DNA of 14,577 nt. Origin: CAZSTA01 sp964609495 [NCBI: uncultured bacterium] (GTDB lineage Bacteria; CAZSTA01). The stretch lies in the NCBI GenBank assembly GCA_964609495.1, contig CAZSTA010000017.1, positions 1-14,577 on the forward strand. Direction: 5' to 3'. The position numbers and the translations under genes were made by a program. The notes below the pieces were generated by a model, which saw nothing but the letters and a program-made list of their open reading frames with translations, was not told the DNA's origin and made no database searches. Below are positions 6,865 through 13,495 of this stretch, one piece after another; position 1 is the first letter of the stretch, and the number at the start of each line of letters is the position of its first letter.

Positions 6865-6893
6865 TTGACATAACGTAAATAGTCTGATATAAT
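6865..6893 (+). promoter_or_regulatory. Consensus sigma70 promoter of the ompM-like gene
   Basis: TTGACA (6865-6870), a 17-nt spacer and TATAAT (6888-6893) are both perfect consensus boxes. Transcription should start near 6900, leaving a leader of about 330 nt before the start at 7232. A strong promoter with a strong terminator after the gene fits a highly expressed outer-membrane protein. Confidence 0.85.
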
Positions 6894-7000
6894 ATTATTA
6901 GCTCTGATAAAAATTATCTTAAAACCTTTTGTAAGAGCGTTCTCTGATAGTTGAATACCTTAAATAGCGATTGAGATATTACTTGCTCAGCTAATTAAGA

Positions 7001-7059
7001 AAGGAAAGGAGGTGAAAAACCCTATTTGTCGATCACAAGGTTGGGTTCACCTTCGTGAT
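7001..7059 (+). promoter_or_regulatory. Upper part of the ompM leader: orphan Shine-Dalgarno with two alternative hairpins
   Basis: AAGGAGGTGA (7006-7015) is complementary to the usual 16S 3' tail over 10 nt but has no ATG at normal spacing. AGGTGAA (7010-7016) plus CCC can pair with GGG plus TTCACCT (7043-7052), hiding it. Alternatively ATCACAAGGT (7032-7041) pairs with ACCTTCGTGAT (7049-7059). The two folds share 7049-7052 and exclude each other, as in an attenuator or switch. Confidence 0.45.
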
Positions 7060-7161
7060 TTATCTTCTGTTCAACGCTGAGCGGTAGTATTTAATTTGGG
7101 AAGTGAAGGAGGACTATGAGGACAAGTGGGGCGAAATGAGGAAACAAGGATACTCGATTTG

Positions 7162-7222
7162 CCCTTTTGTCTGGAGTGGAATTCCGAAGCTTTCCGCATC
7201 AAAATCTAAAAAGACAAAAGGG
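7162..7222 (+). promoter_or_regulatory. Hairpin sequestering the ompM ribosome binding site
   Basis: CCCTTTTGTCT (7162-7172) is the exact reverse complement of AGACAAAAGGG (7212-7222). The right arm runs into the GGGGGT ribosome binding site (7220-7225) in front of the ATG at 7232. The 39-nt loop can form an inner stem (GTGGAA with TTCCGC). If formed, the structure would restrict ribosome access and so could control translation. Confidence 0.55.
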
Positions 7223-7231
7223 GGTAAATAA

Positions 7232-10200
7232 ATGAAAATTAGTATGCGTATTTTGTTAGTAGCGGCTTTGGTCGTTGCTTTCGCCATCCCAGTATTTGCC
7301 CAGGCCACTTTCCCCGATATTCCAGTCAATCATTGGGCTTATGATGCTGTAAAGCAATTGGCTGATAAGGGATTGGTCATAGGCTATCCGGATGGGACCT
7401 TCAGAGGCAATAGAACTCTGACTAGATATGAGATGGCGATGATTATCGCCAGAATGTTGCCCTTAATCGAGGCCGCGAAGGTTGTTCCCGCCGAGGTTCC
7501 AGAGATAGATCTTACGCCATATGTTACTAAGGAGGATCTAGCCACTATCGAGAAGTTAGTGGTGGAGTTCGCCGATGAGCTGGCCTCTTTAGGCGTTCGG
7601 GTAACCGCGGCTGAGGATAAGATCAAGGGCCTCCAGGCTGATATTGTCGCTGTCAAGGACTTCGCTGTAGCCGTCAAAGATGATGTTGAGATGGTAAAGG
7701 GCGATGTTGCGGCGAACAAGGAAGATATATCTTCTCTTCTAGGAGAGCTAGCGGGGCTTAAAGATGCCTTAGACACCTTAAAGGCTCAGGTCGCAGATCT
7801 TGCTGCGATACCTGCACCTGTAGTTGTCGATCTCTCCGAAGTAGAGGCTAGAATAGCTGAGTTGGAGGCTAAAATAGCTGAGTTGGAGGCAGCATTAGGG
7901 ACTATAGATATCTCTGCGCTCGAAGTGGAGATTGAGGCGATAAAGGCTGAGATAATGGCTGAGATGGAGGCGATGAAGGCTGAGATAATGGCTATGATCC
8001 CCGATGTTCCTGACATTGAGGGAGTCAAGGGCGAGATCTTGGCTGAGCTTTACGCCGCCCTGGATGAGATCGAGGGGAAGATAGCTGAGCTAGAGGCCGA
8101 GATGCCTGATGTTGATGCTCTAAAGGCGGAGATAATGGCCGAGATGGATACTATGATGGCCGATATAATAGCTATGATCCCTGAGATGCCCGATATGGAG
8201 GCTTTCAAAGCCGAGATGATGGCTGAGATGGATGCTATGAAGGTTGAGATAATAGCTATGATCCCCGCCCCGGTGCCTCCTGTAGATGTTGAGGCTCTGA
8301 AGACTGAGATAATGGCTGAGCTAGATGCGGTTGAGGCTGGCTTAATCGCTAGGCTCGGCGCTCTAGAGGCCGAGATCATGGCGGTGATGCCCGATGTCGA
8401 GGCTCTGAAAGCGGAGATAATGGCCGAAGTAGAGGCTATTATTGCCGAGATATTGATTGAAATAGAGATCCCTGAGATGCCCGATATGGAGGCCTTCAAA
8501 GCCGAGATAATGGCTGAAGTAGAGGCTATGATCCCCGAGATGCCCGATATGGGGGCCTTCAAAGCCGAGATAATGGCTGAGATGGAGGCGATGAAGGTTG
8601 AGATAATAGCTGAGTTCCCCGATGTCGAGGCCGTTAAGGTTGAGATAACCGCTGAGCTCGACACCATCATGCTAGATATAGATGCCATCAGAGTCGAGAT
8701 CGAGGTTCTCAAGAAGGATGTAGCCGGAGCCTTCAGCGATATCAAGGCTGTCAAGGAGTTCGCCGTAGTGCTAAGAGGAGAGCTTACCGATCTACAGGCT
8801 GCCCAGGAGGAATTGCAGGCGGAGCTAATGGCGTTAGCCGACGAAGTCAGCAAGCTGGAAGCGGAAGTTGCTAAGATCGTCCCCATTAGCGATATCGATG
8901 CTAAGATCGAGGTCGCCATTTCTCCTGTTCAGAGTGATATCCTTTATCTGAAGGATGCCTTGGTAAAGGTCAGCGAGGATATCGCCGCTCTGAAGAAGGA
9001 GAGCGAGATGCTGAAAGCTCAGCTTGCCGCTATAACGGAGCAGGTGAACACCAACAAGGCTGATATCATCGCTCTGGGCGAGCAGATCGTAGCCTTCAAT
9101 ATCGAGGAGCTTGAGGCTAGAGTAACCACCGTCGAGGGCGAGGTTGAGACGATCAAGGCTGATATCGAGGGGATCAAGGAGGAGCTAACGAGGATAAAGG
9201 TCGGTGGTAGCGTTACAGTCAGCTTCACGGATATAGCTATAGTAGGTTCTCCTCTGGAGTGGGGAGCCTTAGATGGCGCCTTCATAGATGACGTCTGCGA
9301 TGACGACGACGATGCGATCGCAGGCGAGTCCACTTTCCAGATGGAAGCCAGCTTGGATGCCACTGTCCGAATCAAGAAGGAGGATGGAACCCTTGCCGAT
9401 CTCTCCTTGAAGGGCGAGTTCTGCGCTGGTGCTGGTGAGACCCTAACCCCTGGATCCTTAGAGCTTGATATCATAACCTTCTCCGCTATCGGTGTAGCCG
9501 AGGCTACTCTGACTATTGGAAAGATCGAGCCTCACTTCACCGATTACACCCTTTGGAACACCTATGAGCCTCCTGATATGGGTGGAGCGATCTTGGATCT
9601 CACAGTTGGTCCCTTCGCAACCACGTTAGTTGGCGCTCGTTTAGTGGATTACGATGATACCGCTGGCAGCGAGACCTACGCTCGTTATCTGTTGGGTATC
9701 AAGGGCGATATCACCATCGCTGGAATAACCGCTGGACTTTCCTACAACTCGGTCTATGATGATGTCAGCACTACCGATCAATTGCCATTCATTATACCTG
9801 GGGGAGGCATACCTCCTGAGGCTAACACCATCTATGGAGTTCACGCCACGACCACACTCGGATTCCTCAATCTCGAGGCTGAGTATGCGGCTAGCTCTTA
9901 CGATCCTGATACCACCGATACGATAGATGCCTCCGCGAACGTAGAGGATTCGTTATACTACATCAAGGACACCAGCCAGTTGCTACCTTATGATGACGCC
10001 TATCGTCTTGAGTTAGAGGCTGAGTACTATCACATCGGACCCGATTACAAGGCTAGAAGCGGTGATAATAGTGGCGCGGTTGAAGATGGTGAGGTTACTG
10101 ATGATGGAACCTGGCAGGTAAGTGGTGCTCACGATCCCGACGATCCCAGCTGCGATTATGACTATGAGTTCCCCTTCGGCGTGAACAGCGAGGGTTATCG

Positions 10201-10981
10201 AGTGGAAGCCACTAAGATCGTAATCCTGGCCGATTTACTCGACCTCAGAGGGAAATACGCGGTGAAGGATGCGAATCTAAGGGCTGCCGAGGATAAGGAG
10301 ACCACTACCACTATGTCGGGTGGCGCAACCGTCAAGCCCTTCATCCTAGAGGTAGCTGGAGACTACACTCTGGAGAGTGTCGTCACTACAGTCGCACCAT
10401 TGGCTACGGATAAGGATACCACCACCCTTGCGGCGTCGGTAGCTCTTGCGGAGGACTTCCTCAGTGGCTTAAGCGCTGGGGCCTCTTATACGAACGAGGA
10501 TGTGGACGATAAAACGGCCGCGAATGCAGATATAGTCACTACCACTATCGAAGCCAATGCTTCCTATGCCCTCGGCCTTGGTCCAGTAACCATCACTCCA
10601 GGGGTTGAGTTCAAGAACGTAACCTACGATCCTGAGCCCACTCCTATTGCTGGGACATATACAGATATGGACTACTCGCTTCTAACCTTGATGGTTGATG
10701 GTAGCATCGACTTCTTCGATGGCGAGATGACCTTAGAAGCTGGTTATAAGCAGATGTCCCGTAGCGATAGCTGGATGTTCACCGCTAGCGAGATGTATGT
10801 CGGTCTCAAGCATAGATTAGGCTTGGGTTATCTAGATGATGGTGCAGATGATCCAGCCTTAACCTTCAAATACACTATGTATGATGTCGACTTCGATACC
10901 CCATTCAAGAATGCTAATGGTGAGACAATCGATGACTGGGCAGCCGACACCATCGAGGCTGGCTTAACTCTCAAGTTCTAA
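7232..10981 (+). CDS. ompM: OmpM/SlpA-type outer-membrane tether and porin: SLH domain, long helical rod, beta-barrel
   Basis: A 1249-residue exported protein. The signal peptide is about 1-23 (cleavage after VFA). A single SLH domain (27-76) has FPDIPVNHWAYDAVKQLADK, GYPDGTFRGN and TRYE (64-67), and should bind cell-wall polymer. A long helical region follows (about 85-655), rich in Ala, Glu, Ile and Met, with tandem repeats interrupted by IP(E/D)MPD motifs at about 230-473. From about 657 to the end lies a beta-barrel with alternating strands, Asp-rich loops (a DDVCDDDDD stretch near 686-694) and a C-terminal Phe (LTLKF), as usual for outer-membrane proteins. The mature chain has three Cys (689, 731, 974). 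The architecture matches OmpM of Negativicutes and SlpA of Deinococcus, which link outer membrane and peptidoglycan, but the rod is much longer than in Veillonella OmpM. It has its own promoter, leader and terminator. Confidence 0.92.
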   Translation: MKISMRILLVAALVVAFAIPVFAQATFPDIPVNHWAYDAVKQLADKGLVIGYPDGTFRGNRTLTRYEMAMIIARMLPLIEAAKVVPAEVPEIDLTPYVTKEDLATIEKLVVEFADELASLGVRVTAAEDKIKGLQADIVAVKDFAVAVKDDVEMVKGDVAANKEDISSLLGELAGLKDALDTLKAQVADLAAIPAPVVVDLSEVEARIAELEAKIAELEAALGTIDISALEVEIEAIKAEIMAEMEAMKAEIMAMIPDVPDIEGVKGEILAELYAALDEIEGKIAELEAEMPDVDALKAEIMAEMDTMMADIIAMIPEMPDMEAFKAEMMAEMDAMKVEIIAMIPAPVPPVDVEALKTEIMAELDAVEAGLIARLGALEAEIMAVMPDVEALKAEIMAEVEAIIAEILIEIEIPEMPDMEAFKAEIMAEVEAMIPEMPDMGAFKAEIMAEMEAMKVEIIAEFPDVEAVKVEITAELDTIMLDIDAIRVEIEVLKKDVAGAFSDIKAVKEFAVVLRGELTDLQAAQEELQAELMALADEVSKLEAEVAKIVPISDIDAKIEVAISPVQSDILYLKDALVKVSEDIAALKKESEMLKAQLAAITEQVNTNKADIIALGEQIVAFNIEELEARVTTVEGEVETIKADIEGIKEELTRIKVGGSVTVSFTDIAIVGSPLEWGALDGAFIDDVCDDDDDAIAGESTFQMEASLDATVRIKKEDGTLADLSLKGEFCAGAGETLTPGSLELDIITFSAIGVAEATLTIGKIEPHFTDYTLWNTYEPPDMGGAILDLTVGPFATTLVGARLVDYDDTAGSETYARYLLGIKGDITIAGITAGLSYNSVYDDVSTTDQLPFIIPGGGIPPEANTIYGVHATTTLGFLNLEAEYAASSYDPDTTDTIDASANVEDSLYYIKDTSQLLPYDDAYRLELEAEYYHIGPDYKARSGDNSGAVEDGEVTDDGTWQVSGAHDPDDPSCDYDYEFPFGVNSEGYRVEATKIVILADLLDLRGKYAVKDANLRAAEDKETTTTMSGGATVKPFILEVAGDYTLESVVTTVAPLATDKDTTTLAASVALAEDFLSGLSAGASYTNEDVDDKTAANADIVTTTIEANASYALGLGPVTITPGVEFKNVTYDPEPTPIAGTYTDMDYSLLTLMVDGSIDFFDGEMTLEAGYKQMSRSDSWMFTASEMYVGLKHRLGLGYLDDGADDPALTFKYTMYDVDFDTPFKNANGETIDDWAADTIEAGLTLKF
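7920..8650 (+). repeat. Tandem coding repeats in the OmpM rod
   Basis: Imperfect tandem repeats encode variants of KAEIMAEMEAMKxEIIAMIP and MPDMEAFKAE. The clearest are two adjacent 63-bp (21-residue) units starting at 8474 and 8537 that are nearly identical in DNA, with a further related unit starting near 8181. Near-identity of neighbouring copies points to recent duplication or conversion. The repeats also create a long spurious frame on the minus strand. Confidence 0.85.
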
Positions 10982-11003
10982 GTCTGCTTACTGTTTGATA
11001 ACG

Positions 11004-11040
11004 AAGCCTTCAGGGATGATGTTTCCCTGAAGGCTTTTTT
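11004..11040 (+). terminator. Intrinsic terminator of ompM
   Basis: AGCCTTCAGGGA (11005-11016) pairs perfectly with TCCCTGAAGGCT (11024-11035) across a 7-nt loop and is followed by six T. It starts 23 bp after the stop codon and separates ompM from lptD. Confidence 0.95.
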
Positions 11041-11084
11041 AAATATCCTTTCTCCGGAAGCTATATAAAGGAAAAAATTTATTG

Positions 11085-13268
11085 ATGTCCACCAGATATC
11101 TCGTCTTACTCATCATCACGTTGATGCCCCTTTCTGGAACTAGCCTGGTATCCGCTTCTGAGCCGATCAATATTTCCGCTCAGTTGTATGAGTTCGATTA
11201 CGCCAAAAACCTGATTACAGCCGAAGGAGAGGTGAGGATAACCTATAAAGATATAACTATCGAGGCATCCAGGATAGAGTTTGACTACGATAGGGGATTG
11301 ATAGAGGCTTATGAGAACATCATCCTTACCAAAGGGGAGGAGCGGATAGAAGGCGATATTCTAACTTACGACTTGAAGAGCGAAAAAGCTCACCTCAGAA
11401 GAGCTAATACCGTGATCGATAAGGTATTCTTATCCGGAGATAAGATCGAAATTACCGAGCATAAGGCGACTATTAACCGAGGAGAGTTTACCACCTGCGA
11501 TCTGGCATCTCCACACTATCACCTCTCAGCAGATAGAGTTATCGTATATCCCGAGGATAGATTGATAGCGAGAAATGTTGTCTTCTGGATCGGGAATTTC
11601 CCCATATTATGGATGCCCTATTATATAACCTTACTGAAGGAGGAAGGCCCTAGACGGGGCTTCGTTCCTGATGTTGGATATAACAAGAAGGACGGATTAT
11701 ATATAGCTGGAGAATTAGATTATCTTCTTTCCCTAAATTCTTACGGAAGCGTGAACTTAAAATATACTACTAGACGAGGATGGAGAACCAGTGCGACCCA
11801 TCATTATGGGATAGGGTCTTTAGGGGTAGGAAAGCTAGTACTATACTATAATTCGGGTAAAAAGGAGATCGAGGGGGAGAGTTGGGGAGTAGCGATCGAT
11901 CACAAAGGGACTTTTCCCAAGGGAGGTTGGCGCATATACTATAAATATAACCTAGATAGGGATCTTGTAACTGGCAAGGAGAAGGAAACAGTAGTAACTA
12001 GAGATCATATCTCCTTAAGAGAGGGGAATTATAATCTTACTATCTTACACTCCCTAAATGAGGATCTATCTCCTAATAACGACTATCTCTTAGATCGAAA
12101 GCCCGAGCTTACTCTATCCCTTATCGGTCTGGAGAGAATAGAAAAGGCGCCTCTACTTTACTGGGGGTATATCAATTGGGGATATTTTCAGGAAGACCCA
12201 CCAGGGAACATAGCGGATAGAACGGAACTTTATCTGAAGTTATCGAGCGACCCTATCTGGTTAAGTTCTAAAGCCCAATTTTCCTTCAATATCGACCATC
12301 GAGATGGATGGTATCATAAAAGCGATGGCGATATTGAACGGAGGATGATCGATAGCAATGGAATAGGATTAACCACCAACTTATATGGGCCGAGGGCTAT
12401 TCTCAATTTGAACTATTCCTATACCTATATAGATGGCAAATCGCCCTTCTGGTTCGATTCTGCGACGATGTTGGGAATAGAGAATACGAATCTCCTGAGA
12501 GGAACTTTATCTCTCGGAGGAGACCTACTAAGTAACGGTTATAAGAAGTGGGAGGGAAATGTAAACGCTAGTTATGATTTCCTATTGGAGGAATACTCCG
12601 ATATAACAAGCGATTGGATTTTCAGACCCGACTTAACTACCAATTTGAGGATGGGATTACGATATGGCTTGATAGAACCTGAGGATGAAGAGGAGGAGGT
12701 TTGGCGTCTTAAATCTATATCTGCGGGGGTAGGGGCAATATCGGAGGATAACAGAAGTTATATTGGCTTATTAGCGAGTTATGATACCATCGATTCCGTC
12801 TTCAGCAGGATAAGGGGAAGCACAGGAGCTACATCTGAGGATGATAAAAGAGCCATCAGTCTTCTAGCTGAATATGATGCTAAAGAACATCGAATAGATC
12901 GAGTTATCGGTCGATTGAGAGTTCAAGGAGAGCATAACTGGTCCTTGAGCGCCAAGGTTGATTATGATCCCTCTCGCTCGTCATATAAGGGAGTTGAACC
13001 GGAATTAGGGCTTTGGGTAGGAAAATGGCGTCTGAGCTTCTCCGCTAAATATAATCATATTAAAGATATATGGGATGAAACCGATTGGATCTTGGTCCGA
13101 GATCTTCATTGTTGGGAAGCGAAGTTGAAGTGGCATACCAAGAAAAGCGAAGATCTGGATGAAATAACTTTATCCTTCATCTTAAAAGCTTACCCAGAGC
13201 AGAGGATAGAGATTCCTTTAGAGTTCAGGGAGGAGGGGCTTCAGCTTCCCGAATTACCACAGCTTTAA
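11085..13268 (+). CDS. lptD: LptD (OstA/Imp), outer-membrane LPS assembly protein
   Basis: A 727-residue protein that inserts LPS into the outer leaflet. The signal peptide is about 1-24 (cleavage after VSA). The N-terminal periplasmic domain (about 28-125) has the LptA-like strand repeat (SAQLYEFDYAKNLITAEGEV, IEASRIEFDYDRG). A diagnostic LptD segment follows (about 134-185: FTTCDLASPHYHLSADRV, then ARNVVFWIGNFPILWMPYY), and the rest is a beta-barrel. Only two Cys are present, C138 and C676. They align in position with E. coli C173 and the C724/C725 pair, so one disulfide could link the two domains. An internal near-repeat (about 551-579 and 580-612, GAxSEDx...LLAxYD) may be duplicated strands. 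AAAGGA (11067-11072) is the ribosome binding site. A TTG at 11082 adjoins the ATG and is an alternative start. No convincing promoter was found; there may be readthrough from ompM. Confidence 0.93.
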   Translation: MSTRYLVLLIITLMPLSGTSLVSASEPINISAQLYEFDYAKNLITAEGEVRITYKDITIEASRIEFDYDRGLIEAYENIILTKGEERIEGDILTYDLKSEKAHLRRANTVIDKVFLSGDKIEITEHKATINRGEFTTCDLASPHYHLSADRVIVYPEDRLIARNVVFWIGNFPILWMPYYITLLKEEGPRRGFVPDVGYNKKDGLYIAGELDYLLSLNSYGSVNLKYTTRRGWRTSATHHYGIGSLGVGKLVLYYNSGKKEIEGESWGVAIDHKGTFPKGGWRIYYKYNLDRDLVTGKEKETVVTRDHISLREGNYNLTILHSLNEDLSPNNDYLLDRKPELTLSLIGLERIEKAPLLYWGYINWGYFQEDPPGNIADRTELYLKLSSDPIWLSSKAQFSFNIDHRDGWYHKSDGDIERRMIDSNGIGLTTNLYGPRAILNLNYSYTYIDGKSPFWFDSATMLGIENTNLLRGTLSLGGDLLSNGYKKWEGNVNASYDFLLEEYSDITSDWIFRPDLTTNLRMGLRYGLIEPEDEEEEVWRLKSISAGVGAISEDNRSYIGLLASYDTIDSVFSRIRGSTGATSEDDKRAISLLAEYDAKEHRIDRVIGRLRVQGEHNWSLSAKVDYDPSRSSYKGVEPELGLWVGKWRLSFSAKYNHIKDIWDETDWILVRDLHCWEAKLKWHTKKSEDLDEITLSFILKAYPEQRIEIPLEFREEGLQLPELPQL

Positions 13269-13280
13269 GTAGTTTCTAAT

Positions 13281-13310
13281 ACGAAGTATAGACTAAAGTC
13301 TTTATTTCGT
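13281..13310. repeat. Hairpin repeat after lptD
   Basis: ACGAAGTATAGACT (13281-13294) faces AGTCTTTATTTCGT (13297-13310) as a 14-bp arm with few mismatches. No T-run follows, so it is a poor terminator. The same arm sequence with one mismatch occurs at 2807-2820, which suggests a dispersed repeat. Confidence 0.55.
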
Positions 13311-13313
13311 AAT

Positions 13314-13419
13314 CACCCTCCCCTAACTCCTCCCATCAAGGGAGGGGGAAACTGAAGAGAGCAAGTTTATCTCTCGATGTTCCCTCTCCCCTCGTGGGAG
13401 AGGAATAGGGTGAGGGGGG
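13314..13419. repeat. GC-rich REP/MITE-like double-hairpin element
   Basis: About 106 bp with imperfect terminal inverted repeats (CACCCTCCCCTAACTCC at the left against AGGAATAGGGTGAGGGGG at the right). It has two internal hairpins, CTCCC-ATCAA-GGGAG near 13329-13345 and CTCTCCC-CTCGT-GGGAGAG near 13384-13402. Its base composition is unlike its surroundings. Such CCCTCxCCCTAA-type palindromes are common intergenic repeats in many bacteria. It has no coding capacity and lies between lptD and the permease gene. Confidence 0.7.
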
Positions 13420-13495
13420 AAGCTATATCTTGAACTCACTGGCGAAAAACTAAGAAGAATAATAAGAAACTACTCAAAACGGGTGATATCCGACT

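Noticed and set aside
7103-7231. A 42-codon frame from GTG ending directly before the ompM ATG
   Set aside because: The GTG has no good ribosome binding site, and the sequence is better explained as the RNA structure (11-bp stem 7162-7222). It remains a weak possibility as a leader peptide.
7920-8650. A CRISPR-like array
   Set aside because: The repeats are contiguous, in frame and protein-coding, without unique spacers.
8050-8919. A 289-residue open frame on the minus strand, rich in Ser, Ile and Ala
   Set aside because: It is the mirror of the repetitive OmpM rod. Low-complexity repeats keep the opposite strand open; there is no ribosome binding site and no domain.
9019-9474. A 151-residue minus-strand frame
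   Set aside because: It is antisense to ompM, Ser-rich, without a start signal or recognisable domain.
11041-11081. A promoter between the ompM terminator and lptD (TATATAAA-like at 11062)
   Set aside because: There is no convincing -35 box at the right distance; it overlaps the ribosome binding site region and would leave almost no leader.
13425-13495. A promoter for the permease gene (TTGAAC at 13430)
   Set aside because: No acceptable -10 box lies 16-18 nt downstream; the AATAAT-like sequence is 22 nt away.
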